In this document: in pieces, positions 54,736-64,000 of the stretch | How positions within the stretch are numbered: the first letter of the stretch is position 1 | How the letters are laid out: the number at the start of each line of letters is the position of its first letter | Assembly: GCA_022478985.1 (NCBI GenBank) | Contig: JAKSZP010006700.1 | Span: 62,001 to 126,000 of the forward strand | Origin: Massospora cicadina | Lineage: Eukaryota > Entomophthoromycota > Entomophthoromycetes > Entomophthorales > Entomophthoraceae | Reading direction: 5' to 3' | Length of the DNA: 64,000 nucleotides | The notes under the pieces: generated by a model | What the model was told of the DNA's origin: nothing | Database searches by the model: none | What the model saw: only the letters and a program-made list of their open reading frames with translations | Made by a program: the position numbers and the translations under genes

Positions 54736-55290
54736 CCACATCGGTGGAGGAATGTCTGGATTGGATTGACCGTGCAGCATGTCCAGATGAGGCGCAGGAT
54801 TCGGCCTGGGCGGCGTTACTGCAGTATGGTCATGGGAAGAAGTCAGTGGAGGAGTATGGCCAGATGTTCCGCGCATTGGCAAGAGCAGCAAATGCACCTG
54901 AGTCTCAGCTTCCGCGCATGTTTCGCCAAAACTTGCAAGCTGATTTATTATTGGCAATGGCGGCGGTGAAACCTGCAGCGACGTTGGAGGAAGAGGTGGG
55001 TTTAGCCTTGCAGGTAGAGCGACAGTTGAGTTTGGTATGGGCCCGTCAGAATTTGTGCGACCCCCAGGGGGATTCCGAGGACAGAGTGGTGGAAGAAGGG
55101 CAGGTTCAGAGCCCATACATGGTTCTAAGGGGTTTAGCTATGTGGAGGAAGGGAAGAAGAGTCAAGGAAATCCTGAGGGTATTGTTGAGGTGCGGGAGAC
55201 AGGGATTCCCATCGAGATTACCGCTCAGGATCCTGAGGCTCAGAATAAGAATGCTCCTTATAATTTTCGCAAGAAGCCAGTGAATCCAGT
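54736..55290 (+). pseudogene. Element B Gag capsid region (shifted frame)
   Basis: From about 54736 Gag continues in another frame: SVEECLDWIDRAACPDEAQD, SAWAALLQYGHGKKSVEEYG, MFRALARAANAPESQLPRMF and RQNLQADLLLAMAAVKPAAT with LEEEVGLALQVERQLSLVWA. This is the capsid pattern found in A (SAWSALLNLTQGKMSVMEYA). A single-base indel near 54733 separates it from the leader frame. No CCHC knuckle is present. Confidence 0.85.
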
Positions 55291-55680
55291 GCCTCAAAAT
55301 AAACCGCTTACTCCATCTTATCCTTATCTGATTTTGCCCGTCAATGTGCTTGTGAGGGATGAAGGAAGGGATTGCGGTGAAGTTCTAGTTTTGATTGACA
55401 CCGGAGCTGGGGAAAATTATGTTGAGGAGAAGTGGGCAAGAAGCCATGGATTGTCATTACAGAAGGATGGATGGGTGACGTTGGCAGACGCCTCCAAAAA
55501 ACGGCGTTATGGCGAGTGCAGGCCAAGGTCCTGTTGAGGCAAGGCCCGGAGGTATTCAGGGAGGAGTTTCACGCCGTAGCTCACCTGCCACACTTGGTGG
55601 TGCTGGGGATGAGATGGTGGCACCATTTCTGCCCACAGTTTGATATGAAGAGAGAGGGTTCTGTTGTCGCCTAGAGGTCA
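55037..55680 (+). pseudogene. Element B protease (broken)
   Basis: 55037-55537 reads a Gln/Gly-rich linker, then LTPSYPYLILPVNVLVRDEG and EVLVLIDTGAGENYVEEKWA. That is the retropepsin active site DTG at about 55397-55405. After a shift near 55500 the second half continues at 55510-55674 as VQAKVLLRQGPEVFREEFHA and LPHLVVLGMRWWHHFCPQF. Order and spacing match element A. Confidence 0.85.
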
Positions 55681-55692
55681 GGGGACGTGTGA

Positions 55693-56710
55693 ATGGACGT
55701 TTCAGTCATAAGGTTCGTTGGTGAAGCACATGGGCGGAATCACCTCAAGTGTGCCAGTGGAAGGATTGCCGAGGGAGTATCAGATTTTGCGGAGGTGTTT
55801 GAGCCTAAAGGTGATGCGTCTTTTTCGCCTACAGGGGATTTTGCATTTGGATGCCGGTTCAAGGAAGGCTCTGAGCTACCAAAGGGCTGTCCAGTCTATC
55901 CGTTGAATCCATGGGCCCGAGAGGCATTGGAGGATTATGTCCATAAGATGCTGGATATGGGTTTGATTGTGCCTTCCAAGTCGCCGGTGGTTTCGCCAGT
56001 CCTGTTGGTTCCCAAGTCAGGGGGGAGTTACGTCCTAGTGTTGATTTCCGACGCCTTAATGAGGTGACGGAACCTGACCCCTATCCCATGCCACTCATGG
56101 AGAACATTCTGCCCATGGTATCCGGGTGTGGGGTGTTCACCAAATAAGATTTAGTGGACGCTTTCAATCAAATTCCTGTTTGGCCTGAGCACCAGCAGAG
56201 GCTTACAGCATTCAAATGTCATTTGGGAAACTTCGAATACAGGGTTATGCCATTTGGGCTACGCAATGCCCCTGCAGTTTTCCAGCGCATGATTGATCAT
56301 GTATTGGGGGACTTAGTGGGTAGGTGTTGTGTTGCTTATATGGATGACATCCTGTTGTTTTCCAGATCGGCACAGGACCATGTGAGGGATGTGAAAAGTG
56401 TGTTGGAGGTAGTTAGGAACGCGGGCTTGAAGTTGAAGCCGTCCAAGTGCGAGTTCAATAAAATCGGTGTCCTTCCTAGGGAACGTGGTCCTCCAAGAAG
56501 GATAGCGATCTGTCCTGATAAGTTGCGGGCGGTGCGGGAATGGAAAGCTCCTGGGAATAGGACTGAAGTGCGAAGCTTTTTGGGGGTGGTGAATTTCGTG
56601 CGGAGGTTTTCTAGGGATCTGGCCCAATGGGCTGTGCCGTTGACAAGACTGACAGAAAACGTGCCGTTCGTTTGGGGGAGGCTGAGGAGAGGGCATTTCA
56701 GCAAGTGAAG
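55693..56710 (+). pseudogene. Element B reverse transcriptase (broken)
   Basis: Linker VSDFAEVFEPKGDASFSPTG, then ELPKGCPVYPLNPWAREALE, MGLIVPSKSPVVSPVLLVPK (to 56067). After a shift, DLVDAFNQIPVWPEHQQ (first catalytic Asp; 56148 on, after a stop), RVMPFGLRNAPAVFQRMIDH, AYMDD at 56337-56348 (intact), GLKLKPSKCEF and VRSFLGVVNFVRRFSRDL. Shifts occur near 56030-56060 and 56470. The TAA at 56145-56147, in FTK-stop-DLVDAF, matches Leu or Lys in element A. Confidence 0.88.
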
Positions 56711-57302
56711 ACGAGTCTGCTGACAGCCCCGGTTCTGGCACACCCTGACCCAAACAAACCATTTGTGGTAGAGACTGACGCGTCAAATTTTGCACTTGGA
56801 GCTGTGTTGTTGCAGGAGGGTAAGGATGGGGTTGAACATCCTGTCTGTTACTTCATTTGGAAGATGGCACCAGCTGAAACCAACTATCCAGTTTACGATA
56901 AGGAACTTTTGGCAATAGTTGCAGCTTTAGGGAGTGGAAACACCACCTATTATATGCCAGGCACCCAGTTGTCATCTGAACGGACCATCGAGCCTTAGAA
57001 TACTATAAGTCCCCATGCCTGATGAACCAGAGAGGCAGGCCCGGTGGCACTTAGAGTTGGTTCAATATGACCTGTGGATCGAATATAAGCTGGGAAAACA
57101 AAATATCTTTCCAGATTTATTGAGCCGTGATTCTGGACTGGTGTTTTCTGATGAGGAGTTGAGGAAGTTTAATACAGCCACGATGTTGCCACAGAACCTG
57201 TTTGCAACTATCCAGGGCTGGAGAGAAGGAATGGCAGGAAGAATCCGGACTGCACAGCAAAGATGTGAGCTGGGCCAACGGATAAGAGAAGAGACAGGAT
57301 AA
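56680..57302 (+). pseudogene. Element B RNase H and linker (broken)
   Basis: 56680-56930: LGEAEERAFQQVKTSLLTAP, FVVETDASNFALGAVLLQEG (catalytic Asp) and PVYDKELLAIVAAL (Glu). A frame change follows, then 57015-57300 with RQARWHLELVQYDLWIEYKL and GKQNIFPDLLSRDSG, the RNase H end, plus ~50 codons of linker (LPQNLFATIQGWREGMAGRI) as in element A. Confidence 0.87.
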
Positions 57303-58296
57303 GGTGAGGCAAGCAGGGGGCATGCGGGATTCTCAGTTCGGGGTGGTATCATACGCCATGAGGGAAGGATTTGGGTCCCTGTGAAGAGTCTGCAACAAGA
57401 GGTAATGGCAGCTAATACGACCATCCTCTGGCAGGTCATCCCGGTCAAGAGAAGACGTTAGATCTTGTTTGCCATCACTATTTGTGGAGAGGTGTGGGTG
57501 CGGCGGTGCGGAAGTATGTTTCACGTTGTGTGGTTTGCGCCAGGGCAAAGGCCCAACGGGTGGCACCAGGGGGAAATTGAAGCCACTTCAAATTCCTTCT
57601 AGACCATGGTCCTCAGTGAGTGTGGACTTCATCACAGGACTGCTCAAGTCACAGGGGATGGATGCCTTGATGGTGGTGGTGGATCGCCTGACTAAATATG
57701 CAGAGTTTTTCCCTTGTTGGTCAACCATTTCTGCAAAGGTGGCAGGACAGATTTTTGTAAATGAGGTTTCTCCAGACATGGGGTGCCTGAAGAGATTGTG
57801 TCGGATCGTGGTCCACAATTTACATCTAAATTTTGGCTCCACATGTTGGGGAATCTAAGGATCAAGGCTTGCCTTTCGTCAGCATACCATCCTCAGTCAG
57901 ACGGCCAAACTGAGAGAGTAAATCAGATATTGGAGCAATATTTGAGGTGCTATGTCTCAGGGCGGCAGGATGACTGAGTATATTGGGTGAAGCTGGCTCA
58001 ATTTGCTTATAACAATCATAAGCATTCATCCACGAGTATGACCCCGTTTTTCGAAAATCACGGCCAACACCCAGAGGGTATGGGGCCCAGGGAGCAAGGT
58101 CGGAATCCAGCGGCAGATGAGCTGTCACGACATACCCGGGACACCCTGGAGCTCCTGAAGAAGAATTTGGTGGTGGCGGTCGTGGCTCAGAAGAGGGAAG
58201 GCGGACCGGCATAGATCTGAAGGTAGAGCTTTCAAGAGAGGTGATTGGGTCTTAGTGAATGCTCAGAACTATGCCTTGCCTGTAAGGAGCTAGAAA
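57303..58296 (+). pseudogene. Element B integrase (broken)
   Basis: Zinc region at 57425-57560 (HPGQEKT-like, then CVVCARAKA). Core: SVSVDFITGLLKSQGMDALM (57615-57675, first Asp), [20 protein letters not shown] (57786-57845, second Asp) and [20 protein letters not shown] (57878-57940, Glu). Then LAQFAYNNHKHSSTSMTPFF (57993-58052). Shifts near 57300, 57410 and 57775 and a stop near 57978 break it. Confidence 0.87.
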
Positions 58297-58644
58297 TTGG
58301 GGCCGGTAGCATTGGGCCCATATCAGGTAGTGAGGGCGGTGAACGAGGTGGCATTTGAGCTGAAGCTCCCAGAAGGGTCAAGAGCCCATCCGGTGTTGCA
58401 TGTAACGCAGCTCAAGCCATTCTTTGGCCAGCCACCTGAAAGGGTTTCTCCTTTATTTCCAGCTGGAGGAGGAGCGAAGAGTATGAAGTTGAGGAGATTC
58501 TTGACACCAAAGTGGTGTGAGGACTTCATTTATTCTTGGTACGTTGGGTGGGTCATCCTATTAAGGAGTCCACATGGCAGTCAGCTAGGGATTGTGCCTG
58601 ATGTCCTGAGAAAATCCAAGAGTTCTTCCTGTCTAGGGGGGTGA
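58297..58644 (+). pseudogene. Element B integrase tail and chromodomain (broken)
   Basis: MGPVALGPYQVVRAVNEVAF and RAHPVLHVTQLKPFFGQPPE are the integrase C-terminal module, as in A. The chromodomain begins YEVEEILDTKV (58476-58510, other frame). It continues through a stop to YVGWVILL/VRWVGHPIKE and STWQSARDCA near 58570-58600, then EKIQEFFLSRG at the polypurine tract. Loss of one G from the G run at 58636-58641 would explain why the frame now ends at the LTR border instead of continuing GDVTVEVYPQHHIALIF as in A. Confidence 0.78.
58635..58644 (+). promoter_or_regulatory. Polypurine tract of element B
   Basis: AGGGGGGTGA directly before the 3' LTR (TGTGACGG). Same form as in A (GGGGAGGGTGA). 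Confidence 0.8.
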
Positions 58645-59492
58645 TGTGACGGTTGAGGTCTATCCTCAGCATCACATTGCCCTGATCTTTGGTAAGACAG
58701 GGCAGGCTGTGTCTGTAGGTATGGAGGAGGAGGGGGCGCTGGTTCTGGCAAGGACGCCTAAGGGGCCGGAGCTTGGAGTAGGCCAAGGAGCAAGATAGGC
58801 GTCCAAGTCGGGACAAAATGGAAAACGAGTAAAATGGGTAGTTTTGAGATTTGATTTGGATTTGAATTGAGAATGGAAGGAAACAGGTGCTTGGGAGTTT
58901 CGCAGTTCGATTGGGATTCGAAATGGAACTGGCGTGGAACCGTTGAGGATTGGAACTGGCACGGAATCATTGAGGATCGGAACTGGCATGGAATCATTGA
59001 GTAAAGATTCCGCGATCCTGCTGTAAAGTTTACACTAAACATCATTCAAGCTGGCACCATAAGCTTATATTATATTTTATTTTAGCTTTTAACATGTGTA
59101 TATAGGGAAGGAACTGGGAGCTGGAGGCTCCTCAGTTCTGTTTTCTATCAACTTGGCTAAATATTAAATAAAAGAACAAAATTCATATATTTATAATTTG
59201 GGTTTATTTTAAAGATATTGCCTAACTGCAGCCATGTTTGGCTTAAATCAACAAGAGTTGGACTTTGAGAGTGAGCTTGGATGGGCTATTGCCTCCCTCT
59301 ATACCTTGTCTTGGAGTCAAGGCCTGTTGCTAGGGTTAAGTATACTTGCAACTGTCTTCCAGGGGTGCTTGTCCAATCTTGTAGCGCACGCACCAGGAGA
59401 GTAGTATCATGAGTCATGTCAGCCCTATGGTCTTTAACATGGATCCTGTTTCAACTCATTCGTGGCTCATTGGAAGGAGCCAGTGCGTTACA
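58645..59492 (+). repeat. Element B 3' LTR
   Basis: 848 bp, near-identical to 53505-54328. Differences include an extra AGGATCGGAACTGGCATGG-type repeat unit near 58975 and single-base changes in the leader region (59234 on). Confidence 0.93.
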
Positions 59493-59497
59493 GGAGA
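59493..59497. repeat. Element B target-site duplication (right)
   Basis: GGAGA, identical to 53500-53504. Confidence 0.9.
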
Positions 59498-59780
59498 GGT
59501 AAAGTTCTGAAAGCACCAAGTCAGAGTTGGTGCAGGGGTGAACTTCCTATCATTGGGAATATTTGCACCCAAAACAATCTTTTTCTTAAGCTAAAGCAAT
59601 TGTCTGAAATTACCTCTTCAATAATGTGGGAGAGGAATAAGGGCTTAGGAATTGTCCATGTACTCAGTTTACGGTGATACCTGAAGCCAATAATTTTATA
59701 GAATATTCATTACCTCTACTATAAGTGAAAGTTAAGGGTCCGTCACAAATAGACTAAGCTTGTTGCTTCTAAATGTAATA
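59498..59780. other. Unassigned sequence between B and G
   Basis: No coding or repeat feature recognised. Continues 53038-53499 after removal of B. Confidence 0.3.
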
Positions 59781-60940
59781 CAGTTAGGGTTTACAGGACC
59801 AGGCCAGAAATTTTGCTTGTAGTTAGGAGAGCCCGTAACTCATTATCAGCTTGTCTCTCTTTTGTAACAGTTTTAACTAAGCTTTTCATAGCCTCAAATT
59901 GAAGCTGAGTGATACGTTGAGCCAATTTTCTCATGTTTTTCTCATGTTCCTCAACTTTTAGAGGAGAAACATCTTTATCTAAAAGGGCAGGTATACCTGT
60001 TTTTCGCACATACAGAACATAGAGTTGTGACATTTTCTGGATCTGGCAATAAATATTCCAGTATGCAATTAGTGCACTAGTAGGAATTGATCCCAGTGAA
60101 TTGAAACAAAAATGACATTAGAGCAGGATAAAGAATCAAGGTTTCATTTGCTCTCTCCACCGTCCCATTGGTAGAGGGATTATACGAAGCTGAGAAGAGT
60201 TGTTGGGTTCCCATGGACGTGTCCAGGATATCAACTACTCTGGAGGTGAAGTTCTTACCATTGGCACAAAGTAAAACTTGAGGACATTCATGAAGAGTGA
60301 AAATGATTTGATGTAAAAACGTGTCTGTGGCCTTGGCCGTTTGCGCATGAAGAGCCACGGCTTCAACCCACTTAGTAAAATGGTTAATGACTACTAGGAT
60401 AAACTTGTTTTCCCAAGTAGTCTTAGGGAGAGGACCTACTAAGTCGAGGCTGATGGTGTGGAATAGTTTTGAGGGGTAGTTGGTTGAAATTCAAATCAAG
60501 CCTTGGAACTGATTGCTATTACGCTTGATGCATGCATCCAAAAATTTGACTATAATTTCATAATTTCTTCCCAATAATGCCGATCCCTGATCCATTAATA
60601 GGGGTTCTTTGCTCCCCCATGGCTTAAGGTCGAGAGAGCTTCCAGGATAACAGGTAAACGTTCTGAGGGCACGAAGGAAAGGCAGCCACTTTGCCCTCAC
60701 CTGCTTGTACTTTTTCTACTCTTCATTTTAGTTTTGTGGGAGAGCTGAGCTAACATTTTCTGGACTGGATCATCCTCATCATCCCAGTCATTGATGATCA
60801 TTAGAAGGTCATATAATCTCTCTACCTCACTATTGTTCAAATTTAGGATAGGCAGCTGAGTTAACCCATCGACATACATGTAATTAGTTCCCAAACAATG
60901 TTTAATCTTCATGTCATTATGCGAAGGCTTTAGAGCCCAG
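59781..60940 (-). pseudogene. Element G integrase (C relative, broken)
   Basis: Minus strand, 60912 to 59791: MKIKHCLGTNYMYVDGLTQL (end of RNase H), a zinc-region remnant near 60600, then 60358-60077 with VLLCANGKNFTSRVVDILDT (second Asp region; CDNG is CANG, so the Asp is lost) and SASYNPSTNGTVERANETLI (Glu). The tail (60033-59791) reads GIPALLDKDVSPLKVEEHEK, like GIPALLAKDLFYSRVEE of C. No 3' LTR is visible before 59780. Confidence 0.8.
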
Positions 60941-61340
60941 CGTGCTTACCTCCTAGTACAAACCTTCATATTATGTAGCCATTTAAAAGAAGCATGTTCA
61001 GTAAACACAGTGAAAGTAGTGCAATACAAGAAAGTGCGTTAGTGTTTACAGCTAATAAAATAGCAAGGCACTCCTTCTCTGTGACGCTGTAGTTGCGTTC
61101 TGCCTTTGACAGCATCTTAATAAAATAGGATACATCATGATCTGCGCCGTTTTCATCTAAAGGTGCTAAAATGGCCCCAACGGCATAGTCTGAGGCGTTG
61201 GTAAACAAGATAAAAGGTTTAGTACAATTTGGGTGGCGTAGGATAGGACGTTGTTGCAGAAGTTGCTTCAGCGTTTCAAATGCAGCCTTTTGTTCTGCAC
61301 CTCAATGGAAAGGAATGTTTGTGTCAATAGGCGGACAAAG
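60941..61340 (-). pseudogene. Element G RNase H (broken)
   Basis: 61208-60966 is open: MFTNASDYAVGAILAPLDEN, GADHDVSYFIKMLSKAERNY and SVTEKECLAILLAVN. Equivalent to FTDASNYAVWAILAKLDEN of C; the first catalytic Asp is Asn here (TNAS), again a G-to-A change. Confidence 0.82.
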
Positions 61341-62095
61341 GGCTCGCTGAGCTGAGCGAACTTTAAAATAAACTGATGGTAATATTCCATCATGACCAGA
61401 AATACCTGAATATCCTGTAGATTCTTAGGGGCAATTTTGATATGGCTTCAATTTTGACCTTTGAGGGTTTGGTTTGTACTAGGGAAATGGCGTTTCCAAG
61501 GAAATATAAATTCATATGAAGAAGTGCACTTGGAGGGTTTTGTCTGATGTTGAAGTCACATAAGCGTCGAAAACTTCCTTCAGGTGAGAAGGAAGTTCGT
61601 TAATGGTCTTTGAAAACAGTGTTGTTATTGAGATAGATGATGATGCAACTTAACTTCCTGTCCTGCAGAATATGGTCTGTGGCTCGAGGAAAAGTTGCGG
61701 GTGCATTGCACAATCCTTGAGGAAGTCGTGTGGGTTGGAAAAGACCTTCACTTCAAATGAGAGCACATCTCTCCTGGTCTTTGGGGAAAAGGACCATTTG
61801 CAGATAGCCAATAGCAAAGTCCATGGTGGAGAAGTTAAAGCAAGAGATTTGGGCCATGCATCATCAATGCGGGGATAGATAGCTATCCTTTTTTGTGAGG
61901 TTATTTAATTTGTTGTAAACCATGAATATCCGATGACCTCCGTTTTTTTGATAAGCAAGTGAGGGGAAGACCAAGGGCTTTTAAGGAATAGTAACTTTGC
62001 GTCGAGTAACTGCTTGAACTCAGTCCTCATATGCTATTCTTCCACCTTTGCTTGTGGTAGGGTTTTGACTGAATGAGATGGGAATTAATCACATC
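61341..62095 (-). pseudogene. Element G reverse transcriptase (catalytic Asp pair lost)
   Basis: Minus strand, broken. Near 61635-61615 it reads IIIYLNNNTVFSKTINEL; relatives have YLDDITVLSKTFNE. YLDD has become YLNN (61635-61624) by a G-to-A change in each Asp codon. Other motifs are visible in pieces between 62090 and 61340, such as the LPQGLCNAPATF region near 61715-61690 and a connection segment near 61430-61370. Confidence 0.75.
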
Positions 62096-62599
62096 AATGG
62101 AATGGCTCCAGTCTTTCGTTTGTCCATATTCAGTATCTGACTTTAAGAATATGTAGCTATATTATTCTAGTAAAGTATGGACTTTTTCCAGATCATCTGG
62201 GGTCAGAGCATCCATAAAATGGACGTTGGGTAAGGTACATAACAGGTTATCCGTTGGCAAGCCCAAATCCATTGTAGAGACAATGAAGTGGATACGTTCA
62301 ATGTCATCCATTGGAACTAGGAAGCTTCTGCCAATCTTTTGGTATTTTTGTATGACCATGTCTTTTCTGGTGAGGTTTCCCGCAGAAGAATAATAGGTCT
62401 ATGGTAAGATGTGTATAGTATCCCAGGCAATACACGAGGCTCCAAGGGGCTAACGACCTCAATACTTATGAGGTGCAACAAGCAGTGGTGTGGGATTTGG
62501 AGCGTGAACTTTTTTTAGCACTAGTGGTGCCCAACCCAAAAGGGGGAGCTGCAATGCATCTTTATTTGCAAATGAGCGAAATAAAAGGATTATTGTAAA
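62096..62599 (-). pseudogene. Element G protease-RT linker
   Basis: 62359-62162 reads MVIQKYQKIGRSFLVPMDDI and LLCTLPNVHFMDALTPDDLE with KVHTLLE after it, matching MVILKHQQIGRDLLIPVEIY and LVCTLANVHISYEMAPDKLE of element C. The part up to 62599 is decayed. LINE4 interrupts G at about 62600. Confidence 0.75.
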
Positions 62600-64000
62600 G
62601 TCTAAATTTTACTTGGGGAAGGCCGACTATGACACAGAAACTTCCAATATGTAAACTAACAAGCACTAATATAAATTAGAGGCAACCCAGAGAAGCAACG
62701 CTGTCTCCTGTTGCCAGCGGGAACGCCAAATAAAGGAAGGGGGTATCATGCGTAGAGGCTTGTGCTACTATTGAGCACATATAAAGGAAAGGGTCTGAAG
62801 TGATGAACCAGACTGGAAACTAGAATGAGACCACAGTCATTGATGGGATGGTAGGTACCCAAACAACCATTCTTGAAAGTGGTCCATGAGGTGCGACTGG
62901 AAACGGCGTACAGCTTCCTGGAAAGTGGGAGTAGAGCCTGGAATGCATCCAAGACAACCTTGTGGATACTCCACATTTCAATTGCTACCACTAAGGCTCA
63001 GAGGGAAGATTGTTTAAAAAATTCAAGGACAAAGAGAATATTTCCATAAATAGGCTAAAGGTCTGTGTTTGCTCCTGGAAAAAAAGACGTTGAACCTCAC
63101 GCCAGATCGCTTTTGACGGAGGGCCCTCTTCCAGGCGGTGGACCAAACTCCCATACTGGTCACACACAACACATGAGGAGTGTGATGCATTGGAGCGCTT
63201 GGTAGTATTGTATGCTCATTTTAAGCAGTGCCACACATGGGAACAAACATGCGGCTGCAAAAGAGGGTGATGGGCGTTCTTCCAGATAGTTTTCTAGGTT
63301 TCTAGGGAGTAGGATGTCCAAAATGTCCAGATAATCCACTCTGGTCATGATAAGGGGACCTCCTTGGTATCAAACTGTTCTGAAAGTCTTGGCGTTTGTA
63401 CTTCCTGTTTGAAGCGTGGAGTAGGGCAACCCCTCTGGGCGGGTGCCCACTGATGCAAATTATCCACTCAGCGCTCCACATAGAGAGAGGAGAATTCATT
63501 TGAAGTGGGGCGACGTCCCACGCGGGCCCACAATAAAGGGATATGAGTCAAAATAAAAACAGAAAATGAGAATGGGTAGGATTGCTGAGTCCCATGGCGC
63601 CGGAAAAATTGGAGAGGGCATTGCATGACCAGTGTTGGGCTTGGGGTGTGGGGTGGTGACTGCAGCGATCCAGGTGCCAAGTATTTTGGCGGCATGGGCC
63701 TCAAAGTTGAGCATGACCATACCACCACTATGGCGAGGGCCAAACAAGACATCCAGGCGCACTGGCGGTGGCGGCCTAACCAAAGCCACACTTGCAGGAG
63801 GGCATATAATGAGGTGAAGATTGATAGAAAAAGTGATTGCATGGGCCACAAACTGAACTTTATATAGGAGCATAGAGTTGGTTACACAACCCTGCCTGGT
63901 AGGGAAGTTTGGTGGGCACTGAGGGGGGCGAGGCGTTTTGTGACATTGTCCAGGATATGATGCTCCATCACCAATGAGGCGTACCCTCCTGCCTCCAGCC
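62600..64000 (-). mobile_element. LINE4: 3' part of a LINE, continuing past the window
   Basis: On the minus strand the element ends CATAGTCGGCCTTCCCC plus AAGTAAAATTT (62630-62605), the tail seen in LINE1 (CATGGTCGGCCTTCCC). The coding part matches the LINE1 ORF2 C-terminus. 63873-63496 reads PPPPVRLDVLFGPRHSGGMV and MLNFEAHAAKILGTWIAAVT (LINE1: GGMGLLDFKAHAAKILGTWI). A Cys-His remnant lies near 63250-63150, and the tail at 62991-62746 has VVAIEMWSIHKVVLDAFQAL. Frames are broken. RT and the 5' half are outside the window. Confidence 0.85.

Larger units (their letters stand above)
53505..59492 (+). mobile_element. Element B: self-priming chromodomain gypsy retrotransposon, best preserved here
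   Basis: 5988 bp with LTRs of 824 and 848 bp (TGTGACGG...GCGTTACA), TSD GGAGA, a self-complementary primer site and a polypurine tract. The gene order is leader-Gag-protease-RT-RNase H-integrase-chromodomain. The LTRs are closely similar, so insertion is more recent than for C, D or E. Frameshifts near 54733, 55030, 55500, 56060, 56460, 56700 and 57310 inactivate it. It is related to A in protein sequence and plan, but its LTRs are distinct. Confidence 0.94.

Noticed and set aside
1..64000. Host protein genes, rRNA, CRISPR arrays, bacterial operons
   Set aside because: All recognisable coding sequence is retroelement-derived; no spacer-repeat arrays, ribosome-binding-site organised genes or rRNA-like sequence were seen.

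Overview
This window is eukaryotic repeat-rich DNA. I found no host gene. Almost all of it is transposable elements inserted into one another: Ty3/gypsy LTR retrotransposons of at least three lineages, long non-LTR retrotransposons (LINEs), short non-LTR elements that encode an ORF1-like protein but no reverse transcriptase (called half-LINEs here), and one tRNA-derived SINE. A filamentous or early-diverging fungus with an expanded genome fits best, because of the Tf1/sushi-like self-priming chromoviruses, the C-to-T/G-to-A style of decay and the lack of cellular genes. Nothing seen fixes the phylum. Every pol region is broken by stops or frameshifts, so nothing here is an intact autonomous element.

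Layout. 1-16396 (minus) is an old gypsy element, J. Element A (3364-9641, minus, TSD TATGG), a LINE (LINE3, about 10276-15494, minus) and an unclassified 1.7 kb segment (about 755-2430) have split it. 16397-16979 is an older plus-strand gypsy fragment, F, carrying a SINE (16448-16732) with a perfect 18-bp TSD. Element C (16980-23313, plus) sits inside F, which resumes at 23314-25512 and runs into an LTR at 25513-26037. That LTR also begins element D (25513-40070, plus). D is split by element E (28577-36518, minus), and one LTR of E is split by half-LINE1 (28770-30675). 40588-47560 is gypsy element H (plus), split by half-LINE2 (about 45381-47275). LINE1 (47756-53019, plus, perfect 18-bp TSD) follows. 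Element B (53505-59492, plus, TSD GGAGA) is the best preserved LTR element. The end of the window holds element G (about 59781-62590, minus, relative of C) and the 3' part of LINE4 (from about 62600, minus).

Most notable biology. (1) In elements A and B the LTR appears to code for protein at both ends. The first ~50 bp of the LTR continue the Pol frame after the chromodomain, with a shared GDV...HHIALIF tail. The last ~260 bp encode a transmembrane leader that reads through the primer-binding site, in frame, into Gag. Differences between A and B at the conserved residues are mostly synonymous. (2) B, and less clearly A and E, look self-priming like Tf1: 10 nt just after the LTR are complementary to the predicted 5' end of the element's own RNA. 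C, D, H and J instead carry a tRNA-type site beginning TGGTGCTC. (3) LINEs, half-LINEs and the SINE share a short 3' tail around TGGTCGGC, which suggests that the LINE machinery mobilises all three.
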